From Rhynchopus sp. YZ270_cl-10 (Eukaryota > Euglenozoa > Diplonemea > Diplonemida > Diplonemidae): a stretch of 64,000 bases of DNA. Position 1 is the stretch's first letter; every line of letters begins with the position of its first letter. Shown here piece after piece: positions 28,138 through 38,565 of the stretch. Where the stretch lies: NCBI GenBank assembly GCA_964035575.1, contig OZ037846.1, positions 647,501-711,500 of the forward strand, given 5' to 3'. The notes beneath the pieces were generated by a model. It saw nothing but the letters and a program-made list of their open reading frames with translations. It was not told where the DNA came from and did no database searches. A program made the translations under genes and the position numbers.

Positions 28138-29462
28138 CTTTTTTAGTCGCTGTGGTTTGTAGTCTTTTTCTTCTCCCGCTTTTTGTTCTAGACAAAACGT
28201 ATAAGCACCCGCCCTTGGAGAGTTACCTACGCGCTGGTCATATCGGTTTTTATTTTGTCTTTTTTGCTTCTTTTTTTTTTGCGGCAGTAGCTGAGCAGCC
28301 TCCGTGTCAATTCCAAAATACACAACGGTATTTTTTTTTTTTTTTTTGAAAAAAAAATTTCGATCATTCCCTTCGAGAACGGAGCATGTACGGTCCTGGA
28401 AGCTCCAAGAAAATGGAGTAGGCAGGGCTTAATAGGAAGTTGACTTTCCTAAACGTGCACACAACTGGCAAAAGGGGAGGTGTCGTCACTCACCTATATC
28501 ATCATTGAAATACCATTGCTTACCAATGGTACACTCCAATATTGTTGCCCCCGTGGTTTTTCTTCTTTTTTTGTTTTTTTCTTATTTTTTTTTAGTTGTC
28601 CGTATTTCCGAGAGACTATTTTATTATAGATTCAACGTTGCTGAGAAAAAAATCTGCAAAAAAAAAAGGGCATTTTTTTTTTTGTTGTTTCTGCCAGGTT
28701 TTTTCTTGTTTTTTTATTTTGTGCTAAATTTTTTTTTTTAGTATTTTTTGTTTTTTTGAGAATTCCATCACCCCCCCCACTAAATTTTTTTTTTTCGAAC
28801 ACTTGTTATTTAGTCACAACCGACGCGAATGGACGGCACAACGTCAAACAAAAAATTTTGGGCTGTTTCCATAAAACTAAACAAGCAGAATCTGGATTTA
28901 GAACATGCTTTTTTTTCTTCTTCAGAAACTCAGAAACTCAAAAACTGCAGCAAACAAAAAAAAAAAGGGAGAAAATAAATAAGGAGAAAAATATCACGAC
29001 AATAAAAGCAATACGTAAACACAGCATATAAACGCTGGAACACAACCAGGAACACATCACACCCTACCAACATCACCCCTCTCCTTAGGTGAAAGAAAGT
29101 TTTGCAAAATTAAAAAAATTAAAAAAAAATTCTTTTTGAAACGCAACCTCCCAAGCATCCCATCCGAGAGGAACAAAAAAGGAAAAAAAAAACATTCCAA
29201 AAAGATAAAGAATAAAACACACAGACTGCAGTCCATCTGGGGGGGACATGGACCAACCTTATTTCCCCTCACCCCTTTTTTTTTGTTCTCCCATATTCCC
29301 TTTCCCCTTTTTAAAAAATCATCCATTTTCCCCTATTTTTTTTACGCCATTCTTTTGTTTCACCCAGGGGATGGGGGCATACAATCGACCTGGTGGTGCC
29401 AGGTGAGTTTTTCTTCTATTTTGCCTTTTTTTTTCTTGCAATATTGTTTTTTGAGGGTATGC
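27149..29462. other. AT-rich intergenic region with long homopolymers
   Basis: No gene is supported. It contains extreme A/T runs, for example about 32 A at 28105 and T runs at 27540-27570 and 28331. A partial family 3 motif at 27721-27772 (CCCCAACCATTGCATGGTCC, TACAATCCCTTTTCGAGGAT) keeps the invariant TCCTACAATCC with outer bases ACCAT/ATGGT. Confidence 0.5.
27721..27772 (-). ncRNA. Stem-loop family 3, partial copy with covarying stem
   Basis: CCAACCATTGCATGG, TCCTACAATCCCTTTTCGAGG, ATGGTATC. Compared with 20505-20545 the outer stem is ACCAT/ATGGT instead of ACCACG/CGTGGT, and the inner hairpin is CC-TTTTCGA-GG instead of CCA-TTTCG-TGG. Pairing is preserved while bases change. Confidence 0.45.
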
Positions 29463-29837
29463 TTAGTGGAGGAAACGGCATCTGTCTCCGAACTGGCAGG
29501 TTGCTCCGTTGCGGCAGGGGACCTGGACCTTCTTGACCGGCGGGCCACCCTCAATGTGCTCGAAGCTGCAGTTGGCTCCGCTCTTGCAGACCTTGCCGGG
29601 GACACCGTAGAAGTGGCAGACACGTGGGCGGTTGCCTCCCTTGCCTCCCTTTCCTCCCTTGCCTCCTCCGCCCATTCCCTTTCCTCCACCCATCATCTTG
29701 CCTCCTCCCTTGCCCTTGCCCATCGGGGGCATACCACCCATGTGAGGAGGCATCATGCCACCCATGCCGCCCATGCCACCCATTCCTCCGCCCATGCCAC
29801 CACCCATTCCTCCCATGCCTGCGCCCATACCGTACAT
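29463..29837 (-). CDS. Small CCCH zinc-finger protein (paralogue 2)
   Basis: 124 residues. The first 65 residues are almost only Gly, Met and Lys (MGGMGGGMGGGMGG, KGGKGGKGG), a low-complexity tail that could promote RNA binding or condensation. Residues 70-124 are the same double CCCH module as paralogue 1, identical over about 55 residues. On the coding strand the order is stem-loop family 1, a CT-rich run, ACCTCACCTAAG, then the ATG about 40 nt later, which is the clearest example of the motif-tract-AG-start arrangement in this window. Confidence 0.85.
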   Translation of the reverse strand: MYGMGAGMGGMGGGMGGGMGGMGGMGGMMPPHMGGMPPMGKGKGGGKMMGGGKGMGGGGKGGKGGKGGNRPRVCHFYGVPGKVCKSGANCSFEHIEGGPPVKKVQVPCRNGATCQFGDRCRFLH

Positions 29838-29927
29838 TGTGTTTGTGGGGGTGGTGGGTGTTGTGTGGTTAACCTTAGGTGAGGTGTTGAGGTAAAAGTG
29901 AAGTGCGAAAAAAAAAAAGAAAAGAAA

Positions 29928-29976
29928 AGTTTATAAGATGATCCTAAGGCCTCTCGTGGTGTAGGCACCTTGAGGC
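29928..29976 (-). ncRNA. Stem-loop family 1, copy next to CCCH paralogue 2
   Basis: GTTTATAAGATGATCCTAAG, GCCTCTCGTGGTGTAG, GCACCTTGAG. The hairpin is imperfect (CTAAGGC-CTCTCGTG-GTGTAG). It is 90 bp upstream of the CCCH start codon and directly followed, on the coding strand, by a CT-rich tract and an AG. Confidence 0.5.
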
Positions 29977-30407
29977 TATTCGTTATCGCAGCAGCATTCA
30001 GCTACACGGGTTTCCATTAGTTGTCAGGGATGATGTCCCGACAAAACACCCCCCCTGCCACAATCACAAATTGTGTTTTCAATAACCAACCCCCGCTTTG
30101 TTGTGTAATTTATTTTTTTTCAACACTTGGACATGCTGTCCTCTAAATACGGTTTGCAATTTGGGATTTTCTATAAGAAAATTTTATTGTTGCAGGTGAA
30201 AAAATTTTCGTATGGATATGGGTCAGTGTCTTTTTGAAATGGGGGCGCCCGGAGGGGTCAAAAGAGTTAATGGTAGAAACGTGGTTGAACCACGGGAGTT
30301 CTCTGGGGAACTGGGTTGCTGACCGCACCATGAAATCCCGTACCATACAGGCTGGACCAGGGGTGGGCGGGCACCCGGGGTTTTTTTCCATTTATTCGTC
30401 TTTTTGA
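29977..30407. other. Intergenic region, nothing recognised
   Basis: A gap of about 430 bp between the CCCH gene's stem-loop and the inverted-repeat element. I see no coding or structural signal. Confidence 0.4.
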
Positions 30408-31802
30408 GGTGGTCACGTACAATTCCTGTAGGGAGAGTGAAAATAAGAATATAATAACTTCACTGGCGTGAAAATAATATTCAGGCTATTCAAACAGGGA
30501 GCGTGAAGTAATTCTAACAAAATCACTTTTTCCTTTCACGCGAGTGTAACTTCACGGAAGTGTGAGGAATGTCGACGGTTCCGTGACATAATATTCATAA
30601 ATTCATAGTGAAATAATATCATGTAACTCCACTTACCCATACAGTATCATATTTTCCGTAAAGACACACTTCAAAACACAATGCCGAAGTTGCCAAAAGA
30701 GGCGACCTGCTGCCCAGCAAATCTGCGGACTCGTACGAGAAGGCTTGGGAGGACCTGCAGGAGGCGCTCGGGACGCGCAAGCCGAGCGAGATCAGGTTGA
30801 TCAAGTACTTCAAGTCTGAGTATGACCGTGGACTCTGTGCTGCCTCGCTCTGGGTGTTATTTAGTAAAGTGAACACGCACTTCCAGATTCTGTATGGCGA
30901 GAGGCTGCAAGAAACAGCTCCAAACTTGAAGCGCTACCTGAACAAGCTCAAATCCGAGGGAGACGCACCGCGTAAGGCACTTCCATTCACTGTGGACCAA
31001 ATGCGTTCGTTCTGCACGGCGGAGTGCACTTCTGGCTACATGTTGGTCAGGGTCACTTGCGCGACCCTCATGTTCTTCGGGGGGATGCGCAGCAAGGAGG
31101 CTAAGGACTTGAAGATGAACAGCGTCACCGTCCTCCCCGATGGAGCCATCTGCGTCAACTACGAGCACGCTAAGCAACGCGACCCCTCCAAGCGCAGCGC
31201 CCAGTTCCTCATCCCGAGAACATGGGGTTCAAACGTCATCACGTACATCAACCGCACCGCCGCGCACCCGCGTGAGTCGCAGTTCTTGCTGACCGGGGAC
31301 CTCCACAAGTTTGTGATCACCTCCAAGGTTCTGGGGATCAACCAAGTCTACCAAGCCCCCAAGTACATGGCCACGTGGTTAGGACTGCCCAACCCAGACA
31401 AATACACGGGTCACGCTTGGCGCAGAAGCGCGGCCCAAGCTTTGGCGGACGGTGGGGACACCTCGAGCCACATCGTCCGTCACATGGGGTGGACGGGGCC
31501 GCAAATGCTGAACGCATATACCGCGGTTTCGACCCAGAGTCAGCTCACCTCTGCAGGGATCCTCTCAGGAAACTTGACCAACACCTCCCCCACGCAGGAT
31601 GAGTAAAAAAAATGATGCGGAATCTTAATATAAAACAAGCGAGACAGATCATACATGTAAAAAACGAAACCTCACCACCAAATTTTTCAGTCCTCCCCTC
31701 TCCCCTCTCCCTCCTCCACTCCAAAAACTACACTACAGGAACACACATTCGTACATACCTTCGCATTTTGACACTCCCTACAGGAATTGTACTTAGACCA
31801 CC
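30408..31802 (+). mobile_element. Tyrosine-recombinase element with terminal inverted repeats
   Basis: A 1.4-kb unit bounded by inverted repeats of about 37 bp: left GGTGGTC-AC then GTACAATTCCTGTAGGGAG (30408-30440), right the reverse complement with GGTGGTC-TAA (31765-31802), with about five differences. It encodes one tyrosine recombinase on the plus strand, opposite to all host genes. The left interior (30455-30620) holds six or more short TTCAC/GTGAA motifs in both orientations, likely recombinase-binding sites. No target duplication is visible. Cryptons normally lack long terminal inverted repeats and no other element protein is present, so the type is unusual. Confidence 0.7.
30662..31606 (+). 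CDS. Tyrosine recombinase (Crypton-like), 5' end unresolved
   Basis: The open frame runs from 30662 without any ATG before about 31001, so the true start may be a non-ATG codon, a missing upstream exon or a lost 5' end. The coding signal begins near 30680 (AEVAKRGDLLPSK). Counted from the TTG at 30797, the catalytic set is complete: Arg98 in GGMRSKEAKDL, Lys126 in HAKQRDPSK, His206 and Arg209 in GHAWRRSAAQAL, His229/Trp232 in HMGWTG and Tyr241 in LNAYTAVS. This is the core of the phage-integrase/Crypton fold that cuts and rejoins DNA through a Tyr-DNA link. The N-terminal part resembles a SAM-like core-binding domain. GC content is high, unlike the AT-rich surroundings within the same element. 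Confidence 0.8.
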   Translation, partial: RHTSKHNAEVAKRGDLLPSKSADSYEKAWEDLQEALGTRKPSEIRLIKYFKSEYDRGLCAASLWVLFSKVNTHFQILYGERLQETAPNLKRYLNKLKSEGDAPRKALPFTVDQMRSFCTAECTSGYMLVRVTCATLMFFGGMRSKEAKDLKMNSVTVLPDGAICVNYEHAKQRDPSKRSAQFLIPRTWGSNVITYINRTAAHPRESQFLLTGDLHKFVITSKVLGINQVYQAPKYMATWLGLPNPDKYTGHAWRRSAAQALADGGDTSSHIVRHMGWTGPQMLNAYTAVSTQSQLTSAGILSGNLTNTSPTQDE

Positions 31803-32721
31803 ACGCTGAGATTTCCTTAAGAAACCATTGAATCTCATATTTCAGAATAATAGTACATTAGAGTGTTTTTGGACACACATGTGACCCCACCGTGGAGAGC
31901 AATCGGCTCGTGCAATCAAAAGAAAGTGGAGAAAATGTACAAGGATAAAAAAAAAGTTGGGTACCGTGCGCCCGCGGCGCTGCCTGTTCCCTTCTAGTTT
32001 CTCCAGGCAAACACTTGCCCCCTTTACCTTACACTGACGGGTTTTGGCCAAAACCAAGAACTTGTCCATTTCGGCAAATTGACCCCACCACAGAACGGAC
32101 GGATTCCGGAAATGTAAATGCCGGTGTTTTCGCGCATTTTTATGTTTCAAGACGTCAGGATCAGGGAGAAAAAATCTGGTTGTGGGATTTACCTGGGCCC
32201 TCCTTACCATACGTGGATTTTGACCAAAACCAAGAATTTGGCCATTTCGGCAAAGTGACCCCACCACAGCGCGGACGGATTCCGGAAATTCCAATCGCGG
32301 TATGTTTTGGGGCTTAAAACCCATTTTGTCGTTCGGAAAAAATTGCTTCCAAATGTCGGAATTTTCCGAATTTTCCTGAAAATGACCCTTGTTTACGAGT
32401 ATGGGTTCATATTTTGTGAAAATTTATGTCACTAAAATTTTGTCCATTTTTCCGTATATACCCCACCACAAGCTGGGATTGGCTCGGAAATGCAACAAAA
32501 CTCCCTCTTGGGCGGAAAAAAACTACAGGAAAATGCCGCACTTTTTTTTGCCCTTCTTTTCGAAATTTCGGCAAAAACGCCCCAGAGTTAGGAAATAGCC
32601 TGCGTGCGCCTGCGGCGCCACTTGTTCCCTACCCCCCATGATGTACTTATGTATATTCCACCTGATTTTGACCATGTTTGCCGGTGTTTTCCGGTGTTGG
32701 CCGGTGAAGTCACGGCAATGG
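31803..32721. repeat. Start of the repeat island: duplicated 90-bp block and border motifs
   Basis: A block of about 90 bp containing CCAAAACCAAGAACTTGTCC and ACGGACGGATTCCGGAAAT occurs at 32036-32125 and 32222-32295, and inverted at 52500-52595. GC palindromes such as GCGCCTGCGGCGCC mark 31970 and 32605 and recur at 46510. CCTGAAAATGACCCTTGTTT at 32376 recurs at 33013, flanking the 7-bp array as a direct repeat. No gene is visible. Confidence 0.55.
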
Positions 32722-33000
32722 GTACTGTGTACTGTGTACTGTGTACTGTGTACTGTGTACTGTGTACTGTGTACTGTGTACTGTGTACTGTGTACTGTGT
32801 ACTGTGTACTGTGTACTGTGTACTGTGTACTGTGTACTGTGTACTGTGTACTGTGTACTGTGTACTGTGTACTGTGTACTGTGTACTGTGTACTGTGTAC
32901 TGTGTACTGTGTACTGTGTACTGTGTACTGTGTACTGTGTACTGTGTACTGTGTACTGTGTACTGTGTACTGTGTACTGTGTACTGTGTACTGTGTACTG
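32722..33000. repeat. (TGTGTAC)n 7-bp tandem array, about 40 units
   Basis: About 280 bp of apparently perfect TGTGTAC repeats. The reverse-complement unit (GTACACA) recurs 6-7 times at 33085-33130, so the short stretch GACCTGAAAATGACCCTTGT and following sequence lies between inverted arrays. Long frames through it are artefacts. Confidence 0.95.
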
Positions 33001-33084
33001 GGTGTCCGAAAGACCTGAAAATGACCCTTGTTTACGAGTATGGGTTCATATTTTGTGAAAATTTGTGAAAATTTGTGTACAGTG

Positions 33085-33130
33085 TGTACACACAGTACAC
33101 AGTACACAGTACACAGTACACAGTACACAG
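33085..33130. repeat. Short inverted copy of the 7-bp array
   Basis: About six GTACACA units, the reverse complement of the main array at 32722. Confidence 0.85.
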
Positions 33131-34329
33131 TGTTCAACTTTTACAAGGCGGGGAAAATTTTTTTGGGGGCTGATTCGCACTTTTCCGCACTTTTTCCTTC
33201 CCCCCTTTCAGCCACACCAAAGGTGGCCTAAATTTCGTTGATCATCCCCAATGAAACACCAACCAACCAAAACCGAGCTTTTATTTTCGAAAATTCCCGT
33301 TACGCACTCTCTCGTCCTGGGATGGACGTTAAATTGCATCGGGAGCCTTTTGTTGTACCCCCCCTGAAACTCCATGAAGGTCTACCTGAGGGTAAAAGGT
33401 GCTGGGGAATGCTACCCAGGGTGAAGGCAGGCACACAACATGTGTGGAGGAACCTGCCGGAGCCCTAGCCAGTGAAGCCATGAGACCCCCTTAGGAAACT
33501 GGGGTACGGATTGGAAGAGACCTCGCCGGTAGCCGGGCACCCTCCCTGGGATAGCACAATGATGAAACTTCAATCTTAAGTCCACACCCACGTGGCGGCC
33601 GCTTCGGCATGCGTCTGTAAGGACAGCCTTGACTGATACTTTCTGTATTACACACGATGCCTTCAGGCACGTAGCTACCAACATGAGTACAAAGAAAATC
33701 ACTTTTTCCCGTAAAAACGGCTTCGAAAAATATATCACGCTTTCTTTAGGAATGTAACGCTTTCAAAAATGGATCGGGAGCGCAGTGTTTTCTTCTAAGG
33801 TGTCGAAAGCCACCCCACTTCCCCTCCGGGTGGGGTACGGCAGTGGAAATATGTGGTTTTCGAAAACTTTTTGGCGTCTAGATCTACTCCCGAATGTGTA
33901 TTTGAGTGTGTGAGACAGACGAAGGGGCAGTTTATACCTCATTTTTTTTAGGCCTTTTTCGGCACCACAAGGCCCAAAGTTGCCTCCAAAACGTCCACAC
34001 AGAAGGCACCAATACCTCGGGGGATGAGCATACATACCGGGTTGAAAAATCATATTTACAACCATTTTCTAGTCAATTTCGGTGCCGGGAGGTCGAAATA
34101 GGAAGCGTTTGAATGGAGAAAGTGACACTTTCTCCTCCCATCCAAAATGTGGGTTTATTTGGGACTTATTATACCTGTGTGTGCCCATACACGAGATGGT
34201 CTGAAGTGACCACCACAGATTACATGCTGTTTTACGGGTTTTTCTATGCACTTATGTGTGCTGGGAAGCATACCATCAGTATTATAATTTTACAAGGCAA
34301 GAATGACCAAAAGCAAAGAAATTTTTAAG
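33131..34329. other. Non-coding interval in the repeat island
   Basis: No gene is supported. At 33568-33645 a block (CTTCAATCTTAAGTCCACAC, GGCATGCGTCTGTAAGGACA, ACTTTCTGTATT) recurs at 41216-41290 in the same orientation. It has internal hairpin potential (CCACGTGG and GACGC/GCGTC-type pairs). The preceding 33360-33560 is GC-rich with GCCGGTAGCCGGGCACC and may be the tail of an unrecognised element. Confidence 0.45.
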
Positions 34330-35440
34330 GTGTACCTCCGCGAACGAAGCGAGCGGAATTTGCCGGGCGAGTTAAAACAACTCGGCAACTCGCCCAAATT
34401 CGCCCAACAACTCGCCCATTTTTTTTTTTTTTTTGGGCGAGTTGTTTTTTTTGGGGGTTTTTTATGGCTACAAAAACACAGGTACACAGGTACACAGGTA
34501 CACAGGTACACAGGTACACAGGTACACAGGTACACAGGTACACAGGTACACAGGTACACAGGTACACAGGTACACAGGTACACAGGTACACAGGTACACA
34601 GGTACACAGGTACACAGGTACACAGGTACACAGGTACACAGGTACACAGGTACACAGGTACACAGGTACACAGGTACACAGGTACACAGGTACACAGGTA
34701 CACAGGTACACAGGTACACAGGTACACAGGTACACAGGTACACAGGTACACAGGTACACAGGTACACAGGTACACAGGTACACAGGTACACAGGTACACA
34801 GGTACACAGGTACACCACATCACGTTTTATCTTGTGCATCCCAGCTTGAACGACTCTTTGCCGCTTCACAGCTGGTCTGTGAATGTGCGCTTTGTGTGGT
34901 TTTGTGTATCCCAAAGGAAGTCGTCGCCCAAAGCATTTTGACTGAACGTGTGAACGTTGTGAACCTGGAATCGATAGCAGACAGGAAAAGAGGATGAGCA
35001 GGCAGCGCCTGCCCGACCTGTGTGAAGTGAATCAGTGATTGCCTGACAGATGTCTGGGGAACCGTGTGTTCTGTGTGGGCATCCATGTACGGAGTATCCC
35101 ATTCCCCCCAGCAATTACCAAAAACCGTGAGTGTGCACGGTGGCCCATGGACCACCACGACCTAGTTACCACATATGACTAGTCATATGACAAGGTGCAT
35201 GTAATGAGTGGCGTTTGGCCTTAGCCCTGGTTGTTTTTCTTGAGATCATGTGTTGTACCAACGTTACATGTGTGTAACCTTACAACGTCCCCTCCCATCC
35301 CTGTATGTTTTTGCCTGTAAAAATGGGCGAGTTGTGGCCGAGTTGTGGCGATATAGGGCGAGTTGTGCGAGTTTTGGGCGAGTTGTTAGGTGAAATCGTA
35401 AAGTTCGGAACAACTCGCCCAAAAACGACTCGACCGGCAC
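34330..35440. mobile_element. Foldback-like element with GGGCGAGTTG repeats enclosing an 8-bp array
   Basis: At 34365-34450 and again at 35325-35430 the motif GGGCGAGTTG (or CAACTCGCCC) is repeated several times in both orientations, and the 8-bp array lies between. The outer left border carries GTACCTCCGCGAACGAAGCG, a relative of CGCTTCGCGAGCGGAGGTAC at 52468. A palindrome CATATGACTAGTCATATG is at 35173. No coding capacity. Confidence 0.5.
34477..34814. repeat. (ACAGGTAC)n 8-bp tandem array, about 42 units
   Basis: Apparently perfect 8-bp units. Read on the other strand the unit is TGTGTACC, that is the 7-bp unit of 32722 plus one C. Confidence 0.95.
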
Positions 35441-35445
35441 CTATG

Positions 35446-35703
35446 CCTAGGCATACCCCGAAGGCAAATTCGTATTCGCCCTATATTCGGATCCCAAAAT
35501 TCCAGGAATTTTGGAATCCGAAAATAGGGCGAATACGAATTCGCCTTCGGGGTATGTCTTAATGGTGGCAGTATTGTGATGGGAGCCCATTGGAATACGC
35601 AAAATACATCAAAATATATCACAATACACGTGATGTATTTTGATGTATTTTGCGTATTCCAATGGGCTCCCATCACAATACTGCCACCATTAGTATGCCT
35701 AGG
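35446..35703. mobile_element. CCTAGGCATAC-ended foldback with a nested MITE
   Basis: Left end CCTAGGCATACCCCGAAGGC, right end GTATGCCTAGG. The inner arms (ATTCGTATTCGCCCTATATT against AATAGGGCGAATACGAATTC) form a hairpin around GGAATTTTGG. A TA-flanked MITE (35562-35690) is inserted near the right end, so this element is older than that MITE insertion. Confidence 0.65.
35562..35690. mobile_element. TA-flanked ATGGTGGC-type MITE, copy 2 (nested)
   Basis: Nearly perfect foldback starting ATGGTGGCAGTATTGTGATG and flanked by TA, inserted inside the CCTAGGCATAC element. Almost identical to the copy at 61604. Confidence 0.9.
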
Positions 35704-36227
35704 GGGACCCTATGGATTTTGGATTTTGGATTTTGGCCTGACAACTTTAGAGCATAAATTTGAAGAACAGGACTAGTGAGTTTGGGACCAAAATTTCCAT
35801 TAAACATAGAATGCAAGCAATATCAAATATTGCCTGTTCTTGCTTTCGATCTTGCCTTTTAGCAAGGCAAGAAAAGGCAAGAAAACCCACCTGATTTTTA
35901 CCCCGCGTATAGGCGCGTAAAGGCTGGGGAAAATGGGTGGGGTTTGGCCTATACGGGCCTATACGCGGGGTAAAAATCAGGTGAAAAAGCAAGAAAAAGC
36001 AAAAAAAAAAAAGGGGGGGGGGCAAAGAAAAAGGCAAGAATGGGGAGGTGCAGGGTAATGATACAGGGGTTTCCGGTAAGCTTCTAACCAACAGGGACGA
36101 ATCCATAGCTTAATGACCCTTGTTTGCCTAATGTACACCTAACAGACTGAAGGTATTAAGGTGTGCAAGCTTACATAATGGTAGTCAACGGGGCAGGTGG
36201 CCCGGTGGACTGACCACCAAAAGGACA
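35704..36227. repeat. Interval with a small foldback
   Basis: At 35890-35982 the arms CACCTGATTTTTACCCCGCG and its complement, continuing through TATAGGC, form a hairpin of about 90 bp. Around it GCAAG-rich repeats are symmetrical. No gene. Confidence 0.5.
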
Positions 36228-36860
36228 ACATGCGCAAAGTGCAAGAGCCCAAAAATGTCCTGTGAGTCCATTCCGACCTGTTTTGGACACTTTAGGCACT
36301 TGTTTTGGTGTTTTTTTGGTGTTTTGAGGTCAAAAAAGATCCCCTGACTATCCCCTGGCAGCCCTGGGCCGCGACTTGCGCCCTGCTTTTAGACCCACTC
36401 TGGGCCAAAAAATGGGCGAAAACCTCCGAAAAAGCACTCTGGGAGCCCAGATAGTTCCAAATTTCCACCGCACACCCTCAAAAACACCTCAAAAACATGT
36501 CAGAAAAACATTTTCAAAAACACACTTTTTCAAATAAGTCATTATGGAACCTGCCCAGATGAACTTTTTGAAAAAAGTGTGTTTTTGAAAATATTTTTCT
36601 GGCATGTTTTTGAGGTGTTTGGGTGGGTTTCTGGTGGATATATGGAACTATCTGGGTCCCCGGAGTGCTTTTTCGAGGGTTTTCACCCATTTTTTGGCCC
36701 AGAGGGGGTCCAAAAGCAGGGCGCAAGTCGCGGCCCAGGGCTGCCAGGGGATAGTCAGGGGATCTTTTTTGACCTCAAAACACCAAAAAAACACCAAAAA
36801 AGGCGATAAATGTGTTCAAAACAGGTCGGAATGGACTCGCGGGACATTTTTGGGGCATAT
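36228..36860. repeat. Long palindrome with 300-bp arms
   Basis: Inverted arms of about 300 bp meet near 36544. Matching pairs include CAGCCCTGGGCCGCGACTTG with its complement at about 36730, and CTGACTATCCCCTGG with CCAGGGGATAGTCAG. Differences between arms are few but present. Non-coding, foldback-type. Confidence 0.85.
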
Positions 36861-38565
36861 TTGTGCCCAGACAGGCCTAATGATGACAAATTTTTGCTTT
36901 TTTTTTTGAAATATTGGTCAAAAATGGCCATTTTGACCAAAATGGCCCAAACGGCCAAAATGGTCTATTTTTGCTATTTTTTTCCATTTTTTTGTATCTC
37001 TGGGGTGTCTCACCTATAGAACACCCCCAAACCACACCCCAAAACCATCTCTGACCCGAAATTTTCGGTGGTTTGCGGGTACTTTGCACGTAAATCCAAA
37101 AAAATCGAAATGCCTCAAAAAAATAGGGGTTTTGCCCCCACCTAAGGGGGGGGGGGGGGGGGTAGGGGGGGTCACATCCCATGTTAAAAGTGAGGACACC
37201 GACCAAAAAAATTTTTTTTTGAGAAAAAAATGGACATCACCCTGAAAAACCAGAAAATATGGTCCCCAGGTGACCTACAATTCAATTCCGCCTGGTTTTG
37301 GACACTTCTGAGCACTTGTGGGGGTCTAATTCGGATTTTTCAAAAAAAAAAAAACGGCCTGGGACAGGGTTTGTACTTTGGCACCTTTCAAATCGGGGTA
37401 CAATCAAAACCCATTAAAAACACCGTTGGGACGCATTGAGAGGGCGGGAAAAGTGCCGGGGGCACTGTATAGGCGGTTCTACGCCAAGTCCGGTCTAAAA
37501 GCCTTGTGTAGGCGCAGTGGAATGGCAGTAAAGGCAAAGCGCCGTATCCACTGTGGAATAGGCCTGCTGAAGGTGTCCTCAGAGGCGATTCTGCAAGTCC
37601 TGGGGAGATTGAGTTTAAGAAAACACATGAAAAGGGGAGGAAAGTGATGTGTGTGGCATTGGGCCTCCCACGCGTCCTCCTCGCGGGTCATTGCGCACGG
37701 CTTGTCGTCAAGCAGTCTGGCCTTGCCATGTTGGAGCAGTGTGCCTAAGTTCCCAATACGGCGTTCCTTGCCCTTGTGAGCTTTGAGGACGTCTCGCTCT
37801 TGCCGCTATATTTTGTGGCGTGCCTGTCCGTGTTCACAAGGGATGTCTCTTTCCTCCCACAGTAATCTGGGTGTGGGGTCTGAAGAAGACAAAGAAGACG
37901 AGGCAGATGCGGGGTGGTGCTGTAGTCGAGTCTATGACTGGATATCCATATACGTGTCTAGTACACGGCTATTGTAGACTGAACTGCAAAACCAAGGGGG
38001 GAATTGGGCATTGCAATATCTGGAAAGTCATACGAGGTGTTTTTTTCCGCAAGGGAAGGTACCCTGAGGGACCGGGTGAGGCAGTGACGGCAGATCTGCT
38101 CGATAATTTACACCTGACTAATTTTCCTCCCTAAATTGATCACTCCCTGGCCTATTAATGGTGTGGGTACCTAAGCGCGTGTATACATTGGTCACTACGA
38201 CCCACAAAATACAGATGCCAGGTGACCGTCTTGTCTTCTTTTGGCTGTATTCAAACGCACTTAGATGACATTAGTCAAGATGTATCCTTTACTTCCTAAA
38301 ATATGAGTCATGGGCTGTTGCCATGGCCATATCTCGTTTATGTGCTAAAAAATAGGAATAAGCAAGGTACAGACCCTGTCCCAAGACCCCTTTTTTTTTC
38401 GGAATTTTGATTTTCTGGTCACTTCCGGTCACTATTTTTGGTATTTTTGGGCCTCCAGGACGTTTTCTAGGGGATCTTGGGTAGTGACTTGTGGGGTCGG
38501 ACACCGCGCTGCGCGTAGAATTCAAAAACCCTGAAAAAGTGCATTGTCCTCCCCTTGTGACCCCC
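36861..38565. repeat. Outer foldback interval, no gene
   Basis: GCCTGGGACAGGGTTTGTAC at about 37351 pairs with GTACAGACCCTGTCCCAAGA at about 38366, and neighbouring bases match too, so 37300-38420 is another large, more diverged inverted-repeat unit. At 37143 a G-run followed by TAGGGGGGGTCA repeats the flank seen at the other CCTAGG ends. The middle (37430-38290) has coding-like GC content but no convincing frame. Confidence 0.5.

Noticed and set aside
29136-29882. 248-codon plus-strand frame over the CCCH gene
   Set aside because: Antisense to a CCCH gene whose fingers are conserved in three paralogues. The plus-strand reading is a shadow of Gly-rich codons.
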